This document shows positions 25,951-33,804 of a stretch of DNA of 64,000 bases, in pieces. Position 1 is the stretch's first letter. Every line of letters begins with the position of its first letter. The notes under the pieces were generated by a model that worked only from the letters and a program-made list of their open reading frames with translations, was not told the DNA's origin and made no database searches. Where the stretch lies: contig CABUKE010000001.1 in the NCBI GenBank assembly GCA_902492065.1, forward strand, positions 62,001-126,000, written 5' to 3'. This DNA comes from an uncultured Eubacteriales bacterium. GTDB lineage: Bacteria; Bacillota; Clostridia; UBA1381; UMGS1253. The position numbers were made by a program, and so were the translations under genes.

Positions 25951-27324
25951 ATGAAGGAGCGCGAAACCTTTTCGTCCCGGCTCGGATTTATCCTAATATC
26001 GGCCGGCTGTGCGATTGGGCTGGGGAATGTGTGGCGGTTCCCGTACGTGGTAGGCCAGTACGGCGGCGCCATATTCGTTTTGATTTATTTAATTTTTCTG
26101 TTCGTTTTGGGCCTGCCAATCATGACGATGGAGTTTTCGGTCGGACGTGCGAGCGGGAAAAGCATGACCGAGGCGTTTAAAACGCTTGAGCCAAAGGGCA
26201 GCAAGTGGCACATATTTGGCTACTTTGGGCTGGCGGGCAACTATCTTCTCATGATGTTCTACACGACGATTGCGGGGTGGATGCTTGCCTACTGCGTCAA
26301 AATGCTGCGCGGCGAATTTGTCAGCGCAACGCCGGAAACGGTCAGCAGCGTGTTTGCATCTCTGACCGCCGACCCGGGCCAGATGATTTTCTGGACGGCG
26401 CTGGTGATTGTACTCTGCTTTGGAATTTGTTCGCTGGGGCTCAAAAACGGTGTGGAAAAGATTACGAAGTGGATGATGCTGTGCCTGCTGGCCATTATGC
26501 TTGTGCTGTGCGTGCGTGCAGTAACGCTGCCCGGCGCGGCGGAGGGCATCTCCTTTTATTTGAAGCCGGATTTTCAAAAATTTCTTGACGCAGGCGTGGC
26601 GAACGTGATTTTTGCCGCCATGGGGCAAGCGTTTTTCACCCTCAGCGTCGGGATTGGTTCTATGGCGATTTTTGGAAGCTACCAAACAAAGGAGCGCACC
26701 CTGCTGGGTGAGGCGGCATATATCACGGTTCTTGACACGTTTGTGGCGCTGGTGTCGGGACTGATTATCTTTCCAGCGTGCTTTGCCTACGGCGTTGCGC
26801 CGGACCAGGGGCCGAGCCTGATATTTGTGACGCTGCCAAACGTATTCGGCGCAATGCCGTATGGGAATGTTTGGGGCGCACTGTTCTTTGTGTTTATGTC
26901 ATTTGCAGCGCTTTCGACAGTCATCGCCATTTTCCAGAACATTATCGCCTATGCAGGCGACAGCTTCGGTTGGAGCAGGAAAAAGTCGGTGCTGGTCAAT
27001 ATTGTTTTGGTCACGGTCCTGTCTTTGCCGTGCGTGCTGGGCTTCAATGTCTGGAGCGCGTTTACGCCGCTCGGCCCGGGGAGCACGATCCTCGATTTAG
27101 AGGACTTTATCGTTAGCAATAACCTGCTGCCAATCGGCTCGCTTATCTACTGTCTGTTCTGTGTGACGCGGTACGGGTGGGGGTATGATTCCTTCCTTGC
27201 CGAGTGTAATACGGGCAAGGGGATGAAGCTTGCAAGATGGCTTCGGCCATATTTGGCGTATGTTCTGCCTGCTGTAATTTTATATATTTTCATACAGGGC
27301 TATATTGTAAAATTTTTTGCGTAG
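25951..27324 (+). CDS. Sodium:neurotransmitter symporter family (SNF) transporter
   Basis: 457 residues, about 11-12 helices of the LeuT fold. The helix 1 sodium/substrate motif is present (SAGCAIGLGNVWRFPYVVGQ, about residues 12-31), with GGAIFVLIY after it. Bacterial members usually import an amino acid with Na+; substrate not predictable here. A bidirectional terminator follows, shared with convergent abrB. Confidence 0.92.
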   Translation: MKERETFSSRLGFILISAGCAIGLGNVWRFPYVVGQYGGAIFVLIYLIFLFVLGLPIMTMEFSVGRASGKSMTEAFKTLEPKGSKWHIFGYFGLAGNYLLMMFYTTIAGWMLAYCVKMLRGEFVSATPETVSSVFASLTADPGQMIFWTALVIVLCFGICSLGLKNGVEKITKWMMLCLLAIMLVLCVRAVTLPGAAEGISFYLKPDFQKFLDAGVANVIFAAMGQAFFTLSVGIGSMAIFGSYQTKERTLLGEAAYITVLDTFVALVSGLIIFPACFAYGVAPDQGPSLIFVTLPNVFGAMPYGNVWGALFFVFMSFAALSTVIAIFQNIIAYAGDSFGWSRKKSVLVNIVLVTVLSLPCVLGFNVWSAFTPLGPGSTILDLEDFIVSNNLLPIGSLIYCLFCVTRYGWGYDSFLAECNTGKGMKLARWLRPYLAYVLPAVILYIFIQGYIVKFFA

Positions 27325-27333
27325 ACAAACAAA

Positions 27334-27362
27334 AAAACGCCGGAGCGTTCCGGCGTTTTCTG
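27334..27362. terminator. Bidirectional terminator between SNF transporter and abrB
   Basis: AAACGCCGGA / TCCGGCGTTT with a short loop, A-rich before and T-rich after, so it can serve both convergent genes. Confidence 0.8.
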
Positions 27363-27378
27363 CTTGTCTGTGACAATT

Positions 27379-27618
27379 TTATTTTTGCAGTTCCTTGACG
27401 CAGTTGGGACAGATGTTCTTCCCCTTAAATACAAAGATATCCTTTGCGTCGCCGCAGAACGTGCAGCACGGCTCGTACTTTTTCAAAATAATCGAGTTGT
27501 CATCCACATAGATTTCCAGCGCGTCTTTTTCGGCGATGTCCAGTGTGCGGCGCAGCTCGATGGGGAGTACGATCCGGCCCAATTCGTCGACTTTCCTTAC
27601 AATACCCGTAGATTTCAT
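27379..27618 (-). CDS. abrB: AbrB-family transition-state regulator
   Basis: 79 residues. The N-terminal swapped-hairpin DNA-binding domain (STGIVRKVDELGRIVLPIEL, residues 3-22) is the AbrB/SpoVT/MazE fold. The C-terminal half carries CCTFC and ICPNC, a Cys-rich knuckle likely to bind zinc. That feature is common in clostridial AbrB and supports dimer/tetramer assembly. It is a global repressor or activator of stationary-phase genes. GAAAGGAG precedes the ATG. Confidence 0.9.
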   Translation of the reverse strand: MKSTGIVRKVDELGRIVLPIELRRTLDIAEKDALEIYVDDNSIILKKYEPCCTFCGDAKDIFVFKGKNICPNCVKELQK

Positions 27619-27737
27619 GTTACAATTCTCCTTTCGAAATGATTGCTTTGGATAATGGGGTAATTATCCAAAGACTGGTTCAGCGGTCTCAAACATCCGC
27701 TTTGTAAGTATAAAATAGTATTACGCCTTACACACCT

Positions 27738-27777
27738 ATTTTAACACGGCTTTTATATCTCGTCAACATGTGTTGAC
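27738..27777 (-). promoter_or_regulatory. abrB promoter overlapped by a palindromic operator
   Basis: Minus strand TTGACG (27766-27761), 17-base spacer, TAAAAT (27743-27738). The -35 is overlapped by the inverted repeat GTCAAC-ATGT-GTTGAC (27762-27777), a good position for a repressor; AbrB autoregulation is known in B. subtilis but the site here is only inferred. Confidence 0.55.
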
Positions 27778-27945
27778 AGAAATCCCCATGTGGAAAAAGC
27801 AGGAAATGTGTAAAAATTAAATTGTAAAAATAATCCTTAATTTGTTATATAATTGGAAAATTTGAATAATAAAGACAAATAAACACAATTAAAGTACAAA
27901 AAATACAAAAAACCAGTGAGGCAGTATGGAAATTAGCGGTTTTAC

Positions 27946-27973
27946 TTGACTTTTTCGCTATATTTGGTACACT
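27946..27973 (+). promoter_or_regulatory. Predicted promoter for glyS
   Basis: TTGACT (27946-27951), 16-base spacer, TACACT (27968-27973). It leaves a leader of about 160 bases before the start codon. Confidence 0.45.
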
Positions 27974-28143
27974 ATAGGATAGTAAAAAAGCAGATTTTCA
28001 TTTGAAATTGTAAATTTTTTGCAAAAGACGGAATTATTTGGATTAAAATGGATTTCAATTCAAACATTTACAAATTAAAAATGGAGCTTTTTGTATATTT
28101 CTGCGGAAATACATCAAAATCGAACAACGGAGGTTAATTTGGA

Positions 28144-29535
28144 ATGAAAAACACGGAAAAGACAATGGAGAAAATTGTGGCGCTGTGTAAAACGCGGGGG
28201 TTTGTCTACCCCGGTTCGGAGATATACGGCGGCCTTGCAAACTCGTGGGATTATGGTCCGCTGGGCGTGGAGTTTAAAAACAATGTAAAGCGCGCCTGGT
28301 GGAAGAAGTTTATCCAGGAGTCGCCGTACAACGTCGGCCTTGACGCGGCAATCATCATGAATCCGCGCGCGTGGGTGGCGTCGGGCCATGTCGGCGGGTT
28401 CTCCGACCCGTTGATGGACTGCAAGGCGTGTAAAGCGCGGTTCCGTGCTGACCAGCTTATCGAGGATTTTGTCAAGGCAAAGGGCGAAACGATCAGTGTG
28501 GACGGCTGGAGTAACGACCAGATGATGACGTATATTAAAGAAAATCATGTAACCTGCCCTGAGTGTGGGAAGGAAGATTTTACTGACATTCGGAAGTTTA
28601 ACCTGATGTTTAAGACGTTTCAAGGTGTAACGGAGGACACGCAGTCGGAGCTTTACCTGCGTCCAGAAACCGCACAGGGGATTTTTGTAAACTTCAAGAA
28701 TGTACAGCGTACGACGCGGAAGAAGGTACCGTTTGGCATTGGACAGGTCGGCAAGTCGTTCCGCAACGAAATTACACCCGGCAACTTTGTGTTCCGTACG
28801 CGGGAATTCGAGCAGATGGAGCTGGAATTTTTCTGCAAGCCGGGCACGGATCTGGAATGGTTTGCATATTGGAAAAAGTATTGCATGGACTTCTTGCTCA
28901 GCCTCGGTCTGCGGGAGGAGAACCTCCGTTATCGTGATCATGCAAAGGAGGAACTGTCGCACTATTCCAACGCAACCACGGATATTGAGTTTGTGTTCCC
29001 GTTTGGCTGGGGCGAGTTGTGGGGTATCGCCGACCGGACGGACTTTGATTTAAAGCAGCATGCAGAGTACTCGGGTGAGTCGATGGAATATATGGATCCG
29101 ACGACGAACGAAAAGTACGTGCCGTACTGCATTGAGCCTTCGCTCGGCGCGGACCGTGTCACGCTCGCATTTTTGGTGGACGCTTACGACGAAGAGAAGC
29201 TTGAGGGCGACGATATGCGCGTTGTGCTGCACCTGCACCCGGCGCTTGCACCCATTAAGGCGGCTATTCTGCCGCTGTCGAAAAAGCTCTCCGAGCAGGC
29301 GGGCGAGCTGTTTGGCACTCTGTCGAAAAAGTGGCGCGTGGAGTTTGACGAAACCGGCTCGATTGGCAAGCGGTACCGCCGCCAGGATGAGATTGGTACA
29401 CCATTCTGCATCACGTACGACTTTGACAGCGTAGAGGATGGCGCGGTTACGGTGCGGGAGCGCGACTCTATGGAACAGGTGCGTATATCAATCAGCGAGC
29501 TTGAGGCATATTTGGAGGAGAAGCTTGCGTTCTGA
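28144..29535 (+). CDS. glyS: Glycyl-tRNA synthetase, single-chain homodimeric type
   Basis: 463 residues, the alpha2-type class II enzyme. Class II features include [20 protein letters not shown] near the start and the motif 2 region ([31 protein letters not shown]). [13 protein letters not shown] contributes the glycine pocket, motif 3 lies around [16 protein letters not shown], and a C-terminal anticodon-binding domain follows. GGAGG lies 8-9 bases before the ATG. It is a single-gene unit followed by the secDF promoter. Confidence 0.96.
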   Translation: MKNTEKTMEKIVALCKTRGFVYPGSEIYGGLANSWDYGPLGVEFKNNVKRAWWKKFIQESPYNVGLDAAIIMNPRAWVASGHVGGFSDPLMDCKACKARFRADQLIEDFVKAKGETISVDGWSNDQMMTYIKENHVTCPECGKEDFTDIRKFNLMFKTFQGVTEDTQSELYLRPETAQGIFVNFKNVQRTTRKKVPFGIGQVGKSFRNEITPGNFVFRTREFEQMELEFFCKPGTDLEWFAYWKKYCMDFLLSLGLREENLRYRDHAKEELSHYSNATTDIEFVFPFGWGELWGIADRTDFDLKQHAEYSGESMEYMDPTTNEKYVPYCIEPSLGADRVTLAFLVDAYDEEKLEGDDMRVVLHLHPALAPIKAAILPLSKKLSEQAGELFGTLSKKWRVEFDETGSIGKRYRRQDEIGTPFCITYDFDSVEDGAVTVRERDSMEQVRISISELEAYLEEKLAF

Positions 29536-29592
29536 TGCCAAATAAAATCAGGAAAGAAAGCCTTTGTTTGTGCGCCCTGCCCAAAAAAAGGA

Positions 29593-29621
29593 TTGACTTC
29601 TCGCTGTAGCGGCGTTATAAT
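29593..29621 (+). promoter_or_regulatory. Promoter for secD-secF
   Basis: TTGACT (29593-29598), 17-base spacer, perfect TATAAT (29616-29621), 37 bases before secD. Confidence 0.65.
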
Positions 29622-29657
29622 AGCTTTATGTGAAAATTTAAAGGAGGAACAATACGA

Positions 29658-30944
29658 ATGAGGGCAAAAAGTGTGACTTTCTTAGTGATTACCCTGATTT
29701 TGGTCGCAGCAGTCGCGTATGTTTCGCTGTTCGGCTTTGACCTGTTCGGTACGGTGTCCTATAATGGCATTCTGGATCCGAACGGTCTGAACAAGGGAAT
29801 CGACCTCGCAGGCGGCTCTGTCTTGACGTTTGAGGCGGACAAGGCGGACGTGACAAGCGAGGAGATGGACGTTGTCGAGGCGGTAATGCGTACCCGTCTT
29901 GCTGGTGAAGGGTATACAGAGGCAAGAGTCAGCCGGAGCCAGTCTGTAGTTGGAAGAATCCGCGTAGAGATTCCGTCGATTACGGACACCGAAGCGGCGA
30001 AGGAGCTGCTTGGTTCTACGGCGCAGCTGACATTTCGTGACAGTGCGGGCAATGTGGTGATGGACGGCTCTGACGTGGAAACAGCTTCTGCAAAATATGG
30101 ACAGGTTTCCGAAATGGGGAACTCGGAGCATTATGTAGAGCTGAAGCTGAAGCAGTCCGGTATTGAGAAGTTTGCTTCTGCGACCGCTGCCGCTGCGGCA
30201 AAGAAAGGAACCGGAGAAAACTATATTACGATTATGATTGATGAAAACATCGTATCCGCGCCAATGGTAAGCGAAACGATTAATTCGGATACATGTATTA
30301 TTTCCGGCAGCTTTGACCAGACTTCGGCGGCTACGCTGGCGAACCAGATTAAGTCAGGTTCTCTTCCGGTGTCGCTGACAGCAATTGAAAGCAGCACGGT
30401 TGGTCCGGAGCTCGGTGAAACGGCGCTCTCTTCCAGCCTGTGGGCGGCGTTAATTGGTATTATTCTGATTATGATTTTTATGTTGGTTATCTACCGTCTG
30501 CCCGGACTTGTGGCGGATATCGCGCTGATTGGATATATCGGGTTGATGTGCCTGATTATCGGCGGGTTCCAGATTAACCTCAGTTTGTCTGGTATTGCCG
30601 GTATCGTATTGTCAATTGGTATGGCAGTTGATGCAAACGTCATCATATTTGAGAGAATCAAAGAGGAGCTTAACAGCGGCAAAACGGTTCGTGCATCGGT
30701 TGACGCCGGCTTCCACCGCGCACTCAGCGCAATTGTTGACGGCAATATCACGACGCTGATTGCGGCGGTTGTATTGTGGTGCTCGGGCGTTGCAACGGTA
30801 CAGGGCTTTGCCATTACGCTGTTTATCGGCGTTGTTCTGTCCATGTTGACAGCAATTACGCTTACGAAGTTCCTGCTGAAGCAGATCGTAGGTCTGAACG
30901 TGAAAAACATCCGGCTTTACGGAGCAAAGAAGAGGGAGGCGTAA
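29658..30944 (+). CDS. secD: Protein translocase subunit SecD
   Basis: 428 residues. An N-terminal helix leads to the periplasm-side P1 region with GIDLAGGSVLTFE (family consensus usually DLRGG). The P1 head ends around residue 240 and about five C-terminal helices follow, with GLMCLIIGGFQINLSLSGIAG and MAVDANVIIFERIKEEL typical of the RND-like SecD core. SecDF uses the proton or sodium gradient to pull preproteins out of SecYEG. AAAGGAGG precedes the ATG, and secF follows after 3 bases. Confidence 0.95.
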   Translation: MRAKSVTFLVITLILVAAVAYVSLFGFDLFGTVSYNGILDPNGLNKGIDLAGGSVLTFEADKADVTSEEMDVVEAVMRTRLAGEGYTEARVSRSQSVVGRIRVEIPSITDTEAAKELLGSTAQLTFRDSAGNVVMDGSDVETASAKYGQVSEMGNSEHYVELKLKQSGIEKFASATAAAAAKKGTGENYITIMIDENIVSAPMVSETINSDTCIISGSFDQTSAATLANQIKSGSLPVSLTAIESSTVGPELGETALSSSLWAALIGIILIMIFMLVIYRLPGLVADIALIGYIGLMCLIIGGFQINLSLSGIAGIVLSIGMAVDANVIIFERIKEELNSGKTVRASVDAGFHRALSAIVDGNITTLIAAVVLWCSGVATVQGFAITLFIGVVLSMLTAITLTKFLLKQIVGLNVKNIRLYGAKKREA

Positions 30945-30947
30945 GAG

Positions 30948-31862
30948 ATGTTTAGTGTTACAAAAAACAAATTGTGGTTGTTACTGCTCCCCGTTGTGCT
31001 CATACTTGCGGGTGTAGTTGGGTTGATTGTAAACGGTGGATTTAAGGAGGATATCGACTTTGCGGGCGGTACCTCTATGCAGATTAACATTGGAAAGACG
31101 CTTTCCGGTGCGGAACGCGACGACCTTGCCAAGACTTATGCCGCGGCGGCGGGAATTGACCTTACGCCGATTGTTCAGACAACGGGGCAGAATTTTGACC
31201 AGGTGGTTGTAAAGTCGACCGTTTTGACGGAGGAGCAGCAGACGGCTGCGTTTACTGCTGTAAAAGATAAATACGGTCTTGCTGACGAGGCAATGATGAG
31301 CGTTGCGAGTCAGGAGGCGAGCTACGGAAACGAAATGAAATTTAATACGCTTTTGTTCTCGCTGATTGCAGCTGTTCTGATGCTGATTTATATTTCCATT
31401 CGGTTTGAGTGGAGAAGAGGCGTTATGGCAGTGGCAGCACTGGCAATAAACGTGCTCGTCATGCTTTCTGTCTATGCGCTGTTCGGGATTCCGCTTTCGA
31501 CGACGTTCATTGCGGCGATTTTAACGGTGCTGGGATATTCTATCAACGATACGATTGTTATTTTCGACCGGATCCGTGAAAACATGAAATATGCAAAGAA
31601 GGAGTCTGCTACTGAGGTAACAGAAAAAAGTATCTGGCAGACAATGGCGCGTACAATCAATACGTCGCTTACAACATTGATTACGATTGTAATTCTGTAT
31701 TTCATGGGTGCAACTGCACTGAAAGACTTTGCACTTCCAATTATCATTGGTGTTATCTGCGGCTCCTATACGTCTATTTTCGTAGCAAGTCCGTGGTGGG
31801 CAGCATGGAAAGATGCAGGCAGAAAGGATCAGGCTGGGAAGAAAAAGGCAGCAAGAGCATAA
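30948..31862 (+). CDS. secF: Protein translocase subunit SecF
   Basis: 304 residues. An N-terminal helix leads to DIDFAGGTSMQ (the SecF FxGG motif), a small P4-type loop and about five helices. The conserved LGYSINDTIVIFDRIREN segment lies around residues 190-206. It is separate from secD here rather than fused as in B. subtilis. GAGGGAGG precedes its ATG, and a strong terminator follows the pair. Confidence 0.95.
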   Translation: MFSVTKNKLWLLLLPVVLILAGVVGLIVNGGFKEDIDFAGGTSMQINIGKTLSGAERDDLAKTYAAAAGIDLTPIVQTTGQNFDQVVVKSTVLTEEQQTAAFTAVKDKYGLADEAMMSVASQEASYGNEMKFNTLLFSLIAAVLMLIYISIRFEWRRGVMAVAALAINVLVMLSVYALFGIPLSTTFIAAILTVLGYSINDTIVIFDRIRENMKYAKKESATEVTEKSIWQTMARTINTSLTTLITIVILYFMGATALKDFALPIIIGVICGSYTSIFVASPWWAAWKDAGRKDQAGKKKAARA

Positions 31863-31884
31863 ACGAAGAAATTAAATCATATAA

Positions 31885-31920
31885 AAAACGACAGGAGAAT
31901 TTTCTCCTGTCATTTTTTTG
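31885..31920. terminator. Terminator after secF
   Basis: GACAGGAGAA / TTCTCCTGTC with a 2-base loop, followed by ATTTTTTT on the plus strand and flanked by A-rich sequence that could serve the convergent XRE gene too. Confidence 0.85.
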
Positions 31921-31968
31921 CCCTATTTATCCTTTTAGCAATCCCGCAAAATGTGATTGCTTACCAAA

Positions 31969-32199
31969 TTAATATTGCTCGGGCATGGGAATGTCCGATA
32001 GATGTAACATATAGTCGCAGGTCACGTTATAGAACTGGCACAATGCGACAAATTGTAAAACGGGAATCATGCGTGCACCGCGCTCATAATTAGAATAAAC
32101 TTGCTGTGTTACGCCTAACTCTTTGGCAACCTCCTGCTGTGTTAGACCATGTTTCTCCCGCAGCTCCCGCATTCTGCTCAGGTTTAAATTTTTTATCAT
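31969..32199 (-). CDS. XRE-family transcriptional regulator
   Basis: 76 residues made almost wholly of one helix-turn-helix (LREKHGLTQQEVAKELGVTQQVYSNYERGARMI, about residues 13-45; recognition helix TQQVYSNYE). It then has FYNVTCDYMLHLSD, the usual end of small XRE repressors. GGGAGGG precedes the ATG. It starts 20 bases after aroA ends on the same strand, so the two are likely cotranscribed. Target genes are unknown. Confidence 0.85.
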   Translation of the reverse strand: MIKNLNLSRMRELREKHGLTQQEVAKELGVTQQVYSNYERGARMIPVLQFVALCQFYNVTCDYMLHLSDIPMPEQY

Positions 32200-32219
32200 A
32201 AAAATCCTCCCTCCCTACC

Positions 32220-33485
32220 TTATTTTTGTAATTGGTTTAGAATATCAAAAAAGCCTGGAAATGAAATAGCAACAATATCGGTATTCTGGATTGTGCTCGG
32301 CCCCTGTGCGGCAAGCGCAAGCACGGCCAGGCTCATCGCCATGCGGTGGTCATAATAGGTTTCAAAGTCTGCGCCGTGTACCGGCCGGCCACCGCGAATA
32401 ACCATACCGTCATCAGTTGCTTCCGCGTCGACGCCTGCGCGGCGCAGCTCAGTTACGACCGCATCGATTCGATTGGACTCTTTGACACGTAATTCCTGCG
32501 CGTCACGGATTACCGTTTCTCCCTCTGCAAATGCTGCGGCCACAGCAATAACCGGAATTTCATCAATCAGCCGTGGAATAAGCTCGCCGCCAATCGTACA
32601 GCCTTTCAAAACAGAGGCGGAAGCCGTAATGTCACAAACCTCTTCACAGCCATATAGGCGCTTATTTTCCAGCTTAATATCCGCGCCCATGGTATGCAAC
32701 ACGTCGAGGATACCGCTGCGCGTTTCGTTAACACCGACCCCGCGTAGTGTAACCTGTGAGCCGGCCACAATCGCCGCTGCGACGAGGAAGAAAGCCGCCG
32801 AGGATATGTCCCCCGGCACTTGCACCTCACAGGCAGAGAGCATTTCTGTGGGGGAGAGGCGTATGCGGTTCCCTTCTGTATGGATAGAAGCCCCCATGTA
32901 GGCGAGCATCCGCTCCGTATGGTCGCGGCTTTTCTCCGGCTCAATTATTTCTGTCTGCCCGTCTGCATACAGCCCGGCGAGCAGGATAGACGACTTGAGC
33001 TGGGCCGAGGCAACCGGCAGCGTATACGATATCCCGTGCAGCGGCCTGCCGTGAATGGTAAGCGGACAAAAGTCCCCGCTGATACACGCGCCCATCTGTT
33101 CAAGCGGAACGCGGACCCGCTTCATGGGCCGTTTCCGGATCGAGGCGTCGCCGTCTATAGTACAAGAAAAGTCCTGCGCGCTCAAAAGTCCAGTAAGCAG
33201 ACGCGTCGTCGTGCCGGAGTTCCCGGTATAGAGCGTGTCTCCCGGCGCTTGCAGTCCGCGCATACCGCGGCCTTCTATTGTAACCGTATCCCCTTGTGTC
33301 GTAATAGGGATTCCCATTTGGGAAAAACAGTGAATCGTTGAAAGACAATCGGCGCCGTTTAAAAAGCCGCTCACGTGCGTTTTTCCGTTTGCGATGGCAC
33401 CCAGCATAACGCTCCTGTGGGAAACGGACTTGTCGCCCGGCACGCGGATTTCCCCCCGGAGGCGGCTGGCTGGATTTATCTGCAT
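32220..33485 (-). CDS. aroA: 3-phosphoshikimate 1-carboxyvinyltransferase (EPSP synthase)
   Basis: 421 residues from the ATG at 33485 (AGGAGGT 8 bases upstream); the frame stays open to 33662 but that part has no ribosome site and is not EPSP-like. Active-site features are VPGDKSVSHRSVMLGA (PEP/shikimate-phosphate site), TGNSGTTTRLLTGLL, and RVKESNRIDAVVTEL near the end. It makes EPSP from shikimate-3-phosphate and PEP in aromatic amino-acid synthesis. No other aro gene is adjacent; the partner downstream is the small XRE regulator. Confidence 0.95.
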   Translation of the reverse strand: MQINPASRLRGEIRVPGDKSVSHRSVMLGAIANGKTHVSGFLNGADCLSTIHCFSQMGIPITTQGDTVTIEGRGMRGLQAPGDTLYTGNSGTTTRLLTGLLSAQDFSCTIDGDASIRKRPMKRVRVPLEQMGACISGDFCPLTIHGRPLHGISYTLPVASAQLKSSILLAGLYADGQTEIIEPEKSRDHTERMLAYMGASIHTEGNRIRLSPTEMLSACEVQVPGDISSAAFFLVAAAIVAGSQVTLRGVGVNETRSGILDVLHTMGADIKLENKRLYGCEEVCDITASASVLKGCTIGGELIPRLIDEIPVIAVAAAFAEGETVIRDAQELRVKESNRIDAVVTELRRAGVDAEATDDGMVIRGGRPVHGADFETYYDHRMAMSLAVLALAAQGPSTIQNTDIVAISFPGFFDILNQLQK

Positions 33486-33804
33486 ATTGTAACACCTCCT
33501 GGTAGTATCGTTTTGTGTCGAAAAGACTCTGCTTCTATTATACAACGACAGGGCCAAAAAGTAAACATAGATTCCAAAATTTAAAAATAGGATAATAGAT
33601 AGAAAGTGTGAGCGTGAAATGTGACTCAAAAAGAGCACAGAAATATTGTGCATTTTGTGCAATAAACTGGCTTATTATTAGGCATTATTTAAGCAGGGAA
33701 AACAAATTTTAAAATCGAATATAGCATATTAAGAGTAAAATGCGTTTCGTAACAGAGGTTTTGTGCGGAAGCAAAAATAAAATTATGCTTAGGAGGCTGG
33801 TATC
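33486..33804. other. Intergenic control region between aroA and the EF-G-like gene
   Basis: 319 bases between divergent genes. The aroA promoter is at 33537-33565 on the minus strand (TTTACT, 17-base spacer, TATAAT). The rest is AT-rich, with GTGCA repeated twice at 33651-33665. A plus-strand promoter for the EF-G-like gene must lie here but I could not fix one with confidence. Confidence 0.6.
33537..33565 (-). promoter_or_regulatory. Predicted aroA promoter
   Basis: Minus strand TTTACT (33565-33560), 17-base spacer, TATAAT (33542-33537), about 50 bases ahead of the aroA start. Confidence 0.5.

Larger units (their letters stand above)
27619..28143. other. AT-rich divergent control region between abrB and glyS
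   Basis: 525 bases without a gene, much more AT-rich than its flanks. It holds the abrB promoter and a palindrome near 27738-27777, the glyS promoter near 27946-27973, and a leader of about 160 bases before glyS. In that leader TGTATATTTC/GAAATACA around 28092-28112 can form a small hairpin. I looked for a T-box in the leader (many Bacillota glyS genes have one) and did not find its conserved sequence. Confidence 0.7.

Noticed and set aside
27974..28143. Possible T-box riboswitch before glyS
   Set aside because: The conserved T-box sequence and the specifier/antiterminator layout are absent; the leader is simple AT-rich DNA.
28114..28962. Long open frame on the minus strand opposite glyS
   Set aside because: Wholly antisense to a clear glycyl-tRNA synthetase, with no ribosome site and no protein family features; it is a codon-usage shadow of the GC-rich gene.
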